NCBI GenBank assembly: GCA_964536805.1
Contig: CAZHYQ010000007.1
Location: forward strand, 1 to 64,000
Source: Longilinea sp964536805
Lineage (GTDB): Bacteria; Chloroflexota; Anaerolineae; Anaerolineales; Anaerolineaceae
DNA: 64,000 bases
Direction: 5' to 3'
Shown here: piece after piece, positions 33,270 to 41,969 of the stretch
How positions within the stretch are numbered: position 1 is the first letter of the stretch
How the letters are laid out: the number at the start of each line of letters is the position of its first letter
Made by a program: the position numbers and the translations under genes
Notes under the pieces: generated by a model
What the model saw: the letters and a program-made list of their open reading frames with translations, nothing else
What the model was told of the DNA's origin: nothing
Databases searched by the model: none

Positions 33270-34181
33270 ATGCGACTCGCCCAAACGCTCATCACTTCTC
33301 TGATTTTGCTGCTGCTAACCGGCTGCGCGGCTATCACGCCGGCCGCCGCCACCGCGCCGTTACCGCAACCCAGCCAGACGGTTCAAGCCAGCGCAACGCC
33401 GCAGCCCACCCCCACGGCCACGCTGACGCCCTTCCCGGCGCCGACGCTGACCCCCACCCCGGCCGGCTGCCAGGAGACGCGCGGCCAGGTGCAGCGCTTT
33501 GTGCTGCCCTCCGCCGAGATTGGCAAGGAACTGGGCGTGCGGATTTACACGCCGCCCTGTTATGATCCCGCCGCCCTGCCCGGCTACCCGGTGCTCTACC
33601 TGCTGCACGGCCAGTCCTTCAATGACGATCAATGGGAACGCCTGGGCGTGCCGGAAACCGCCGACCGCCTGATTGCCGCCGGCGAAGTCAAGCCCTTCCT
33701 GGTGGTGATGCCGCAGGAAGTCTATTACCTGCAGGATGTACCCAAATCGGCTTTCGGGCGCGCGCTGGTCAACGAGGTGCTGCCGTGGGTGGAGGAAAAC
33801 TATGCCGCCTGCCACGCAACGGCCTGCCGCGCCATCGGCGGCCTTTCGCGCGGGGCCAGTTGGGCGGCCCGGGTGGGCTTTGAATCCTGGCCGCTGTTTG
33901 GCGCCATCGGCCTGCACAGCCTGCCCTCGGCCAGCCTCGGCAGCATCCGCTACACCTGGCTGCCAAAGATCCCCCAGGACCAGCGTCCTCGCCTCTACCT
34001 GGATATCGGCGTGAAAGATACCTACTATAAATATGCGCTGGAGTTCGAAAACTTTCTAAATGAGGTCCGCCTGCCGCACCAATGGCATCTCAACCCCGGC
34101 GGGCACGACGAAAGCTACTGGTCGGCGCACGTGGAAGAATACCTCCGCTGGTACGCGGCCGGTTGGTCTACCCCGGGTTGA
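33270..34181 (+). CDS. Secreted esterase-D-type lipoprotein
   Basis: 303 residues from ATG 33270. Signal peptide with lipobox LTGC (Cys19), Thr/Pro linker to about 65, then an esterase domain: PVLYLLHGQSFNDDQW, nucleophile elbow GGLSRGASW and a C-terminal HLNPGGHDESYW with the His. Serine ester hydrolase on the outer surface; substrate unknown. The frame is open upstream into the tRNA-Pro, which is not coding. Confidence 0.83.
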   Translation: MRLAQTLITSLILLLLTGCAAITPAAATAPLPQPSQTVQASATPQPTPTATLTPFPAPTLTPTPAGCQETRGQVQRFVLPSAEIGKELGVRIYTPPCYDPAALPGYPVLYLLHGQSFNDDQWERLGVPETADRLIAAGEVKPFLVVMPQEVYYLQDVPKSAFGRALVNEVLPWVEENYAACHATACRAIGGLSRGASWAARVGFESWPLFGAIGLHSLPSASLGSIRYTWLPKIPQDQRPRLYLDIGVKDTYYKYALEFENFLNEVRLPHQWHLNPGGHDESYWSAHVEEYLRWYAAGWSTPG

Positions 34182-34236
34182 TGTCACGGGGTAAACCTCA
34201 GGTTGAGAACACGGGGTAATTAATCTACTGGAGCGC

Positions 34237-34677
34237 TCAGCCCGCCAAGGCAGCATCGATGAATGCCTGCCAGGTTTCATCCGGCTCCCATACCGCGAGC
34301 ATGTCCCATTTGGCCTGCTCCGCTGCTTCGCCGCAGCGCAGCACGCGCCACAGGAAAACGAAGGCCGAAGCGCGGTAGTTCAACGCGCAATGAACCAACA
34401 CCGTTTTCTGGTGGTTGGCCTCCATCGCGTCGAAAAAGCAGGCCAGGTCCGCGGCAGCCGGTGCCGTCCACACCACGGGAATGTGTATGTATTCGATTCC
34501 GCGCGCGGCGGCCAGGTCGTTTTCGTCCGGCAGGGCCGTGGGCGAACTGGACGGCAGCAGGTTGATCACGGTCTGATAACCCTGCGCGGCAATCCAATCC
34601 CATTGCTTGCGGGAGGGTTGCCCGCAGCATGCCAGCTGCGCCGAGATGCGCATGAAATTCAACGGCTCATCGGTCAT
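34237..34677 (-). CDS. Protein tyrosine phosphatase-like protein with CX4R loop
   Basis: 146 residues from ATG 34677. RISAQLACCGQPSRKQWDWI and YQTVINLLP are typical of the cyanobacterial/proteobacterial DSP-like group. The active loop reads VHCALNYRAS: Cys97 to Arg102 has four residues between, where canonical phosphatases have five. It overlaps the end of the methyltransferase gene by 11 nt. Activity is uncertain. Confidence 0.7.
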   Translation of the reverse strand: MTDEPLNFMRISAQLACCGQPSRKQWDWIAAQGYQTVINLLPSSSPTALPDENDLAAARGIEYIHIPVVWTAPAAADLACFFDAMEANHQKTVLVHCALNYRASAFVFLWRVLRCGEAAEQAKWDMLAVWEPDETWQAFIDAALAG

Positions 34678-35470
34678 ACGGTCTCCGGCAGCGCACCGCC
34701 AACACCGGCGGCATTTCGCGGAAGTTCTCCCATGAAAAAGGCCGCCTTCCCTGGACATCCGGCGAGAAGCTGGGTTCTTCCAGGCCGTCCACCACCCAAC
34801 CGGCCTGAAAAGCAGCCTTCAACAGCAGGCTGAGCGGGCGGTGGAAATAAACATGTGCTTCGGGCTGCCCGAGGATACCCAATCCGAACCAATGATAGGG
34901 CGTGATATATCGGTCGATTTTTAGACTGTGCGTGACCACCAGCTCGCCGTCCTGGTCGGTTTCTTCAAGTGCCTTACTTGAGCTGTTGGAGTTGAAACAC
35001 GGATGCATGGTGGCGAAGACAAACCGCCCGCCCGGTTGCACCAGCTTTGCCAGCGCGCGGAACAGCGGGTCGATCTGAGCCATATCCATCAAGGCCATGG
35101 TGCAGGTGGCTGCCGCAAAACGGCCAGCCCCCAGGCCAAGCAGTTGCACTTCGTCCGTGGCATCCACCACCGCGTAGTCAATACGCCCGCCATAATCGCT
35201 TGAACGGGCGCGGGCGCGTTCGATGAACACCGGGCTGCCGTCGCAGGCAGTCACCTGTGCGCCCAGGTCAGCCAGGCGGCGGGCCAGCGCCCCGTTGCCG
35301 CAGGCTACATCCAGGATCTGCTCGCCGGGCTGCAAATCCAGCAATTTTTCCACCGTGGGCGACACCAGAAGACGGTGAAAATCATTGCCTTCCTTGAAAT
35401 ACTCATCCCAAAACGGGGCGTTATGATCCCAAATATCTTTGGCCTGGCGGTTAAGATCGTCTGGAAACAT
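34667..35470 (-). CDS. Class I SAM-dependent methyltransferase
   Basis: 267 residues. AdoMet motif I ILDVACGNGALAR, motif II VTACDGSP, and VQPGGRFVFATMHPCF as the post-III region. FWDEYFKEGNDFHR resembles UbiE/small-molecule methyltransferases. Substrate unknown. Middle of a tight Nudix-methyltransferase-phosphatase run on the minus strand. Confidence 0.85.
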   Translation of the reverse strand: MFPDDLNRQAKDIWDHNAPFWDEYFKEGNDFHRLLVSPTVEKLLDLQPGEQILDVACGNGALARRLADLGAQVTACDGSPVFIERARARSSDYGGRIDYAVVDATDEVQLLGLGAGRFAAATCTMALMDMAQIDPLFRALAKLVQPGGRFVFATMHPCFNSNSSSKALEETDQDGELVVTHSLKIDRYITPYHWFGLGILGQPEAHVYFHRPLSLLLKAAFQAGWVVDGLEEPSFSPDVQGRRPFSWENFREMPPVLAVRCRRPYDR

Positions 35471-35481
35471 GGGTGCGCCTC

Positions 35482-36021
35482 CTAGGGATGCAATTGGTTC
35501 AGTCGGGGCAACGCCAGAAGCAGTGATGCCAGGGTTTTACTGTCGTGAATTCGGCCTTCCTGCGCCATTTTCAACACTTCGCCGGCGGGGATGGTTTCGA
35601 GTTCCAGGAATTCGTCGTCGTCCTGTTCGAGCGGGTCAGCCGTCAATTCGGTAGCCAGGTAAACGTACATATGCTCGTCGCTGTAGCCGGGCGCCAGGTA
35701 GAAATCGCCCAGTAATTCCAGCGCGCCGGCTGAAAACCCGGTCTCCTCGCGCACCTCGCGCGCGGCGCACGCCAGCGGTTCTTCGCCGGCTTCCATCACG
35801 CCGGCCGGCAATTCCAGCAATTCTGCGCCCGCTCCCAGCCGGAACTGACGCACAAACAGCAATTGTCCTTTTTCATCCAGCGGAACGACCGTAACCGAAG
35901 GCACATGCCGCACCAGGTCATAATCGCGCACGCGGCTGTCGGGCAGGCGCAAGCGCACCACCTGCACCCCGAATGCCCGCCCCTGGTAGATTGTGTCGCG
36001 TTTGAGTTCTTCAAAGATCAT
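35482..36021 (-). CDS. Nudix hydrolase, ADP-ribose pyrophosphatase type
   Basis: 179 residues from ATG 36021 with GGGAG 5 nt upstream. The complete Nudix box GVMEAGEEPLACAAREVREE (start of GX5EX7REUXEEXGU) is present, followed by a proline-rich GYSDEHMYVYLA loop typical of ADP-ribose hydrolases. The gene is 11 nt upstream of the methyltransferase gene. Confidence 0.88.
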   Translation of the reverse strand: MIFEELKRDTIYQGRAFGVQVVRLRLPDSRVRDYDLVRHVPSVTVVPLDEKGQLLFVRQFRLGAGAELLELPAGVMEAGEEPLACAAREVREETGFSAGALELLGDFYLAPGYSDEHMYVYLATELTADPLEQDDDEFLELETIPAGEVLKMAQEGRIHDSKTLASLLLALPRLNQLHP

Positions 36022-36120
36022 GATGGCTCCCTGTGAAAAGGGTCGGTCTCTAAAATGGATCTGCAAATCAACTCTTTGATTTTACCTTGCTTCTTTTGGT
36101 CTGGCGGCGCAGGCCCACGC

Positions 36121-36155
36121 AAAAAAAAAAGCGCGGGAGAAATAATCTCCCGCGC
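36121..36155 (-). terminator. Strong terminator of the LysM lipoprotein gene
   Basis: 10-bp GCGCGGGAGA stem, 5-nt loop and a T10 run on the minus strand. Confidence 0.93.
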
Positions 36156-36181
36156 AAGTTTTCTCATTTTTCCCGTCAAGC

Positions 36182-36841
36182 TTACGGGACTTGAATTTGC
36201 GTACCGGTGTCCAGCGAATAGGGTTCCTTCAGGCCGTTGGCCAGGATGATCATATTCGGATCCACATCGCCAAAGGCACAGGCGACGGAATAGACCGTGT
36301 CGCCGGCTTTGACGGTGTACATCGCCGGGTGCGATTTCAAAGCCCGTTCGCCGAAGCTCCAGGAGCCGCTCTGCGGGATCTTTAAGCTCATGCCGGGAGA
36401 GAGCAGGGTATTGGTTGAAATTCCGTTCAGGGCAGCCAGATCGCCCGGGTTGATATCAAAGCGCCGTCCCAGGCAGAACTGCGATTCGCCCGATTGCACC
36501 ACCCAGTTGGATGGACGGCCTGGCGTGGCCGTGGGCACCACCATAAAGGTAGCCGTCGGAGCAGGCGGCGGCTGGGTGGCTTCGACGGTCACCGGTTGCG
36601 TGGCTTCAGCGGCGGGTTGCGTATCCACCGCAGCGGGCTGGCCTGAACCAGCCTGCGCAGTCTGGGTGCCGCTGACAATTTCCGTCAGCATGGCGTTCGG
36701 CGAAACCACCGGGAAGGGTAACTCGCCCGTGGCGGTGACTTTGACGGAAGCCGGCGGCGTGGAAGCCGGCAAAACGCAGGCGCTCAGGGCAACGCTCATA
36801 AACACTACGACGGTAAACAAAGCGAACAATTTTTTGGGCAT
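36182..36841 (-). CDS. Lipoprotein with two LysM domains
   Basis: 219 residues from ATG 36841. Lipobox LSAC (Cys22), a Thr/Pro/Gln-rich linker to about 110, then two LysM repeats: WVVQSGESQFCLGRRFDINPG and YTVKAGDTVYSVACAFGDVD. LysM binds N-acetylglucosamine polymers, so it is likely to hold onto peptidoglycan or a similar glycan. AAGGAG lies 9 nt upstream; a GTG six codons earlier is less likely. Confidence 0.85.
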   Translation of the reverse strand: MPKKLFALFTVVVFMSVALSACVLPASTPPASVKVTATGELPFPVVSPNAMLTEIVSGTQTAQAGSGQPAAVDTQPAAEATQPVTVEATQPPPAPTATFMVVPTATPGRPSNWVVQSGESQFCLGRRFDINPGDLAALNGISTNTLLSPGMSLKIPQSGSWSFGERALKSHPAMYTVKAGDTVYSVACAFGDVDPNMIILANGLKEPYSLDTGTQIQVP

Positions 36842-36919
36842 TGAGACGATCTCCTTCACCGGAAATTGGCGGCTGGCCGCTCAACGGCCAGGCGGATTGC
36901 GTGTATTTTAATCGTTAAC

Positions 36920-36948
36920 ATAGTAGCATAACCATTGTTACACGTCAA
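36920..36948 (-). promoter_or_regulatory. Promoter of the LysM lipoprotein gene
   Basis: TTGACG (36943-36948), 17-nt spacer, TACTAT (36920-36925) on the minus strand; about 70-nt leader. Confidence 0.75.
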
Positions 36949-37181
36949 GCACGGCAAAACTGGTTTGAAAACCGTTAGGAACGGATGCAATTGTCATGCC
37001 AGGATCCGCTGCTAAGCCCTGAACTGCCCTGTTGTTTGACAGGCACTGCGGTGAGCAAAATCGTTCAGATTTGTGACTTTCAACAATGGAAGGGGGCGCA
37101 CTGTTCCGTTATGATGATTTTGGAGACGCAAAAAAGTACACCTCCTAGATGCTCAAAGCAGTCTCCTCCTTTGGCGTAAGT

Positions 37182-37216
37182 CTCCGCCGGGTTTTCCCTC
37201 ACCGCCCCCGGCGGAG
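37182..37216. repeat. 10-bp GC hairpin
   Basis: CTCCGCCGGG (37182-37191) pairs with 37207-37216; 15-nt loop. Confidence 0.55.
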
Positions 37217-37233
37217 GCTCGCGTTAAAACACA

Positions 37234-37265
37234 AATCCGGCGGACCGCTAACGCCCCGCCGGATT
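37234..37265 (-). terminator. Terminator of the sensor kinase operon
   Basis: AATCCGGCGG stem (10 bp), 12-nt loop, then TGTGTTTT on the minus strand, 17 nt past the kinase stop. Confidence 0.75.
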
Positions 37266-37281
37266 GATGATTGCTCCGCTT

Positions 37282-39198
37282 CTATTCTTTCACCACTGGC
37301 AGCACCACCGTGAAAACGCTGCCTTCATCTGGCGATGATTCAACCCAGATGCGCCCCTGGTGGTTTTCGACAATTGATTTCACGATGGAAAGCCCCAAAC
37401 CGGTGCCGGTAACCTCGTTGTTGGCGTTGCTGGCGCGGTAAAACTTGTCAAAAATGAACGGCAAGTCCACCTGTGGAATGCCAATGCCGTTATCCTTGAA
37501 CTGCAGGATGATTTGCTGGTTTTCCAACTCGCCTTTGAGCGTGATTTCTCCGCCGTGGTGGGTATATTTGCTGGCATTGTCCAGCAGATTTTGCACCATC
37601 TGGCCAATTTGAACCGCGTTGGCAAAAACCGGTGGAAAGGTTTTGGGCAATTGCAGCACCAGCTTCTGGCTCTTATCCTCTAGCTGTTTCTGGATGGATT
37701 GAGCAGCCTCTTCGATAACCGGGACTAACTGGATCATCTCCTTGCGGGTGTCAAAACCGGATTCGATACGGCCCAGGTCCATCAGATCGTCCACCAGGTG
37801 GGTAATGTTATGGACGCTGCTCTGGACCCGGTGGATGAAATCCCGCTGCAATTCGGTGACCGGGCCGGCGCGTTCAATCAATTCAACATAGCCCAGGATG
37901 GCGGTAAGCGGCGAGCGCAGATCATGCGAGACAGTGCTGACGAAATCACTCTTGATCCGGTCGATTTCTTTCAATGAAGTGATATCGTGCATCGTGATGG
38001 CAGCCCCCAGGTCGGGGATGGGCGTGATTTGGGTGCTGAAGACGCGCCCGTCACTCACTGTTATTTCAGCGCGGTTTGTCTTGCCAGTGCTGTTGCTTTC
38101 CACCAGTTCCAGCAGGTCGGGATGGCTGAACACCTCGCCCAACGGCTGGCTGAGCAGATTGGCTTCTCCCAATTTGAAGGCGCCGCTCGCCATCTGGTTT
38201 ACCAATACCAGGCGGTGATCGTCGTCAAACACGATTACGCCGTCATTGATCTTGGCCAGGATCGTGCCGAGTTTGTTGCGTTCCGATTCCGTCCCCGAAA
38301 AACTGCTGGCATTGACAATGGCAATCGAGGCAAATTCAGCCAGGGCCGAAAGCAGCTTTACATCGCGGTCTTTAAAGGGGATTTTATTGGTGCGGTTGTC
38401 AATGCCCAGCACGCCGATGACATTTTCATGAATGCTCAAAGGCACGTAAACCAGGCTGTGCACCAGGTAGGAGGTCTTGATTTTTTGCGGTGTATTTTGG
38501 TCCAAGACCACCGGCTGGCCGCTTTGCACCACCCCGCCCGCCAGCGTATCCTGAATGGGCAGCCGGAAGGTTTTGGCAAACTCATCCTGAAAGTTGCGCG
38601 ATGCGCGCATATACAACTCGCCGGTGGTGTCATCCACCAGCAGCAGGTTGCCTTCATCGGCGTTGGTCAGTTTGACGGCCGCGTCGACCACCGCCTGCAA
38701 GACGCTGTCCAGATCCAGCGAGCTGTTGATCGAGCGTGCCAGTTCGGCCAGCGTTTCCATCTCGCCAATCTGGCGCTGTAAACTGGCCGTGGCGCGCCGC
38801 GATTCCAACAGCACCCACTCTTTGCGCTGCTGTTGTTTATCCAGGCTGGCCTGCACCGCCTTGATGATATCGTCGCTGCGCAGCGGCAGGCAAAGCGTAT
38901 CGCTGATGCCGAGTTGCAGCGCGTGTTTGAGAATTGCGGGCGTTTCCTGTGAAATAAACAACAGGATCGGAACCGCTGGATAACGGTGCAGTAAAGTGCC
39001 TGCCAGATCCAGCCCGTTGGTGTCTCCCACTTTTTCGCCAAGAATGACCAGCGAGGGCGTAGCCGTTTCAATCATGCGCTGCAGTGAGGCAGGGTTCTGC
39101 TCCAAAGCAATCGAATAGCCGGCCGATTTTAATACCCGTTCGAGTAAGAAATTGATTTGCTGATCTGAAATGGCCACGAGAATATGCGGTTGGGTCAT
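37282..39198 (-). CDS. Sensor histidine kinase with pseudo-receiver, GAF and PAS
   Basis: 638 residues: receiver-like domain (4-118), GAF (about 158-300), PAS (about 310-410), HisKA with His425 in STVSHDLRSPLTAI, and a full HATPase (N box QNLLDNASKYT, KDNGIGIP, GTGLGLSIV). The kinase core is intact. In the receiver the phospho-acceptor Asp is Gly54 (VILGEK) and the conserved Lys before Pro is Leu (CLP), so it cannot be phosphorylated in the usual way. It lies 19 nt downstream of the companion gene. No cognate response regulator is adjacent. Confidence 0.9.
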   Translation of the reverse strand: MTQPHILVAISDQQINFLLERVLKSAGYSIALEQNPASLQRMIETATPSLVILGEKVGDTNGLDLAGTLLHRYPAVPILLFISQETPAILKHALQLGISDTLCLPLRSDDIIKAVQASLDKQQQRKEWVLLESRRATASLQRQIGEMETLAELARSINSSLDLDSVLQAVVDAAVKLTNADEGNLLLVDDTTGELYMRASRNFQDEFAKTFRLPIQDTLAGGVVQSGQPVVLDQNTPQKIKTSYLVHSLVYVPLSIHENVIGVLGIDNRTNKIPFKDRDVKLLSALAEFASIAIVNASSFSGTESERNKLGTILAKINDGVIVFDDDHRLVLVNQMASGAFKLGEANLLSQPLGEVFSHPDLLELVESNSTGKTNRAEITVSDGRVFSTQITPIPDLGAAITMHDITSLKEIDRIKSDFVSTVSHDLRSPLTAILGYVELIERAGPVTELQRDFIHRVQSSVHNITHLVDDLMDLGRIESGFDTRKEMIQLVPVIEEAAQSIQKQLEDKSQKLVLQLPKTFPPVFANAVQIGQMVQNLLDNASKYTHHGGEITLKGELENQQIILQFKDNGIGIPQVDLPFIFDKFYRASNANNEVTGTGLGLSIVKSIVENHQGRIWVESSPDEGSVFTVVLPVVKE

Positions 39199-39217
39199 GG
39201 CATTTACCTGTTAGCGA

Positions 39218-40858
39218 TCAATGGGTGAGCGGGAGAAGGATATGGATAATGGCTGCCTGGTTCGGTTGACCTTCAGCCCATATCTTTCCATTAAATTTAA
39301 GCACGATTTCTTTTACCAGGGGCAGGTGGATGGCAGCGGGAAGCAGCCTCGGCGAGCGGACGGGCTTATTGGACGGGCTGCTGTCAAAAATGCGTGCCAG
39401 GGCATCCGCATCCAGATTGGGGTCGCTAAATTGAATGGCGAAATGCGCCCCTTCGGAAGTGGCAAGCAGTTTGCCAAGAATCGGCTCGGCGGAAGCCGCA
39501 ACACGCAGGATATGAGTGATTAAACCATTGACCGCCTGGGCCAGAAGTGCCTGATCCGCCGTAACGTTGAGGGCTTCCGCCGGCACGTCGACCGTCAGAC
39601 TCAGTTTGTTCTGAGCGGTATACGGCTTGAGCCGGGCGACACAGGCGTGCACAATCTCTGCAAAGTTGGCCGACAACCCGTGTGGTCCTTCGGACGGTTG
39701 GAGCGAATCAGCCAGGCGGTTGACATAAGCCAGCTGGTTTTGCGCGGCAGTCAGAGCCGGGTTGAGTTCAGCCGTCCCCTTGGCCGCGAGCACCTTGCCG
39801 ATGGCATCCAATGCGCCCCGCGTCGTTTCCAGCGAATTGCGCAATTCCTGCCGGGTTGACTGCAGCAGGGCATGACTGACTTTTTCGCCCAGTTGAGCAA
39901 CTTCGGCTGCGTTCTGTTGGGTGCGGGCGCGGTCTTCAACTGTGCGGAACAGGCGCGCATTGACCAGTGAAATGGCGGCGTAATCGGCCAGCGCTTCCAG
40001 CAAATTCCGGTCGCTGCCGGAGAAAGGCGCGACCTGTTTGCGCATCACCACCAGCAGACCAATGGCTTGCTTTTGCACTTTTACAGGTACGATCAGGGCT
40101 GCCTGGCCGAGGGTGGATATTTTGAAGCGCTTGAGCGGCTCGCCATCAATGGTGAGTGCTTCGCCGGAGAGCGCCACCAACGAGCTGATGCCGTCATCCC
40201 AGGGGTGGCCCATCTGCACCATCACGGAAGCCGGCAGGTTGCGTCCAGCCACCAGCATATAGTTCTTCGACGGCTCCATGCGCAGCAAGAACCAGCCTAA
40301 ATCAGCCTGGGTGACGTGCGTGGCGCCTTCCAGAATTTTGCCAAAGACCTGGGTTTGATCGGTTACCGAGGTGATGGCCTTGCCCACGGAAAAAACAGCC
40401 GTGAGTTCGCGCACGCGCTGCTGCAATTCCTGATTGGTGTTGTGCAATTGGCGCGACAGCCGTTCGCGTTCGCGCTTGTCGTGCACCTGCTTGAGCACCC
40501 GCTCAACCACGTTGATCACTTCGGCCTCGCGTGCCGGCCAGGTGATGTAATCGGCAGCGCTCAACCGGAAGGTTGGAATGATATCCACCTCCTGGCCTTT
40601 GGGCGCCATCAAAATGACCGGAATGGCAATTCCCTGCGAGGCCAGGGCCACCAGCAGGTCTTTACCGCTCAAGCCGGGCAGGTTCAGCTCGGCAATGATG
40701 GCATCCGGTGCAAATTGCAGAACACGATTGATTGCCGTGGAAGTGTCGGAAACCACCAGGTACTGGTACCCGGCAGGTTGCAGGAACTGCCGTCCAATCA
40801 TATCGCTGATCACAGGATCATTTTCGACAATGAGGATGCGGTCACGAGAGACAGTCAT
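39218..40858 (-). CDS. Pseudokinase sensor: pseudo-receiver, GAF, degenerate kinase
   Basis: 546 residues: receiver-like domain (about 5-125), coiled segment, GAF (about 165-310), a helical region and an HATPase remnant (about 430-545). The receiver has Glu57 where the phosphorylated Asp should be (AELNLPG), a known phosphomimic, and Trp in place of the conserved Lys (TWP). The H box has no usable HE/HD motif and the ATPase lacks N, G1 and G2 boxes. It probably works as a sensor partner of the kinase just downstream. Confidence 0.8.
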   Translation of the reverse strand: MTVSRDRILIVENDPVISDMIGRQFLQPAGYQYLVVSDTSTAINRVLQFAPDAIIAELNLPGLSGKDLLVALASQGIAIPVILMAPKGQEVDIIPTFRLSAADYITWPAREAEVINVVERVLKQVHDKRERERLSRQLHNTNQELQQRVRELTAVFSVGKAITSVTDQTQVFGKILEGATHVTQADLGWFLLRMEPSKNYMLVAGRNLPASVMVQMGHPWDDGISSLVALSGEALTIDGEPLKRFKISTLGQAALIVPVKVQKQAIGLLVVMRKQVAPFSGSDRNLLEALADYAAISLVNARLFRTVEDRARTQQNAAEVAQLGEKVSHALLQSTRQELRNSLETTRGALDAIGKVLAAKGTAELNPALTAAQNQLAYVNRLADSLQPSEGPHGLSANFAEIVHACVARLKPYTAQNKLSLTVDVPAEALNVTADQALLAQAVNGLITHILRVAASAEPILGKLLATSEGAHFAIQFSDPNLDADALARIFDSSPSNKPVRSPRLLPAAIHLPLVKEIVLKFNGKIWAEGQPNQAAIIHILLPLTH

Positions 40859-40865
40859 GATTTTA

Positions 40866-40871
40866 ATAATA
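40866..40871 (-). promoter_or_regulatory. -10 box of the sensor operon, leaderless
   Basis: TATTAT with 7 nt to the ATG at 40858; weak -35. Confidence 0.45.
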
Positions 40872-40967
40872 GCACCAAACCGATTTAACCTGATAAATGT
40901 AAGGCAGGTGTAAATTCCAGCGGAAAACTGATTTCGTTAGAATTGCATAAGAGCTTAACCCTCACAC

Positions 40968-40997
40968 TTGACTCTGCCCCATCCCTAAGCATACAAT
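40968..40997 (+). promoter_or_regulatory. dnaJ-like gene promoter, leaderless
   Basis: TTGACT (40968-40973), 18-nt spacer, TACAAT (40992-40997), then 6 nt to the ATG. No CIRCE element is seen. Confidence 0.75.
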
Positions 40998-41003
40998 CAA
41001 TTT

Positions 41004-41927
41004 ATGGAGTATAAGGACTATTACAAGGTATTAGGCGTTGACCGGAAGGCGAGCGAGGATCAGATCAAGCGCGCCTACCGCGACCTGGCAAAAAAATATC
41101 ACCCCGACCGCAACCCCGGAGATAAAAGCTCCGAGGAGAAGTTTAAGTCTATTAATGAAGCTTACGAGGTGCTGAAGGACCCAAAAAAGCGGCAACGCTA
41201 CGATCAACTGGGCGATTCTTATTCAAACTGGCAGCAAGGGGGGCGCCAGGGCAATTTCAATTGGGAAGATTGGGTCAACCAAACCTCCGGCGGCGGTGGA
41301 ACGCGCGTGGACATGGATGACCTGTTTGGCGGCGTTGGAGGGTTTTCGGACTTCTTCAGCGCTATTTTTGGCGGCATGGGCGGCGCGGGTACGCGCACCC
41401 AGGCTCGCCGTACTGCCTCTCCCGCGCGCGCGGCCCCGCTGGAAGTTCCCGTCAGCATCAGCCTGGCTGAGGCTTATCACGGCGCAACGCGCACGGTCCA
41501 GGTCGGCGACCGCCGCCTGGAAGTGAAGATTCCTGCCGGAGCGCTCAGCGGCACCAAGGTTCGCATGAAGGATGCCGCGGTTTCACCGCAAAGCGGACGC
41601 GCACAGGATTTACATCTGGTGGTGGAGGTGCTTCCCGATCCGCGCTTTGAGATCAAGAAGAATGATCTCGCCACCGAGGTTTCCATCGATCTCTACACGG
41701 CTGTTTTAGGCGGTGAAGTCAAAGTGCCTACCCTGACCGGCGAAGTGCTGCTCACCATACCGGCGGGCACCCAGCCGGGACAGGCTTTTCGCCTGGCCGG
41801 ACGCGGCCTGCCGCGCCTCTCGGCCCCCACTACCTTTGGAGATTTAATTGCGCGCATCAAGGTGACGCTGCCGCGAAACCTGAGCCCGCAACAGAAAAAA
41901 CTATTCGAACAACTCCGTCAGAGTTGA
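41004..41927 (+). CDS. DnaJ/CbpA-type J-domain co-chaperone without zinc finger
   Basis: 307 residues. J domain at 4-70 with the HPD motif (KKYHPDRN), a Gly/Phe-rich linker (GGVGGFSDFFSAIFGGMGG), then two beta-sandwich C-terminal substrate domains (LEVPVSISLAEAYHG; LYTAVLGGEVKVPTL). No CxxCxGxG zinc repeats, so it is the CbpA class. It stimulates DnaK. Starts a plus-strand run with HtrA and a baeRF protein. Confidence 0.92.
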   Translation: MEYKDYYKVLGVDRKASEDQIKRAYRDLAKKYHPDRNPGDKSSEEKFKSINEAYEVLKDPKKRQRYDQLGDSYSNWQQGGRQGNFNWEDWVNQTSGGGGTRVDMDDLFGGVGGFSDFFSAIFGGMGGAGTRTQARRTASPARAAPLEVPVSISLAEAYHGATRTVQVGDRRLEVKIPAGALSGTKVRMKDAAVSPQSGRAQDLHLVVEVLPDPRFEIKKNDLATEVSIDLYTAVLGGEVKVPTLTGEVLLTIPAGTQPGQAFRLAGRGLPRLSAPTTFGDLIARIKVTLPRNLSPQQKKLFEQLRQS

Positions 41928-41969
41928 GCGCCAGGCTCAAACGATGGATTTGCCAACCAAGGATGCGAG

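Larger units (their letters stand above)
36842..37281. other. Intergenic region with a promoter and two GC hairpins
   Basis: Holds the LysM gene promoter and two hairpins next to the kinase gene end. No convincing gene; a 64-codon plus-strand frame at 36985 looks non-coding. Confidence 0.5.

Noticed and set aside
36985..37179. 64-codon ORF between the LysM and kinase genes
   Set aside because: No Shine-Dalgarno, no promoter, Cys/Pro-rich low-plausibility sequence.
40968..41003. CIRCE heat-shock operator before the J-protein gene
   Set aside because: No TTAGCACTC inverted repeat is present.
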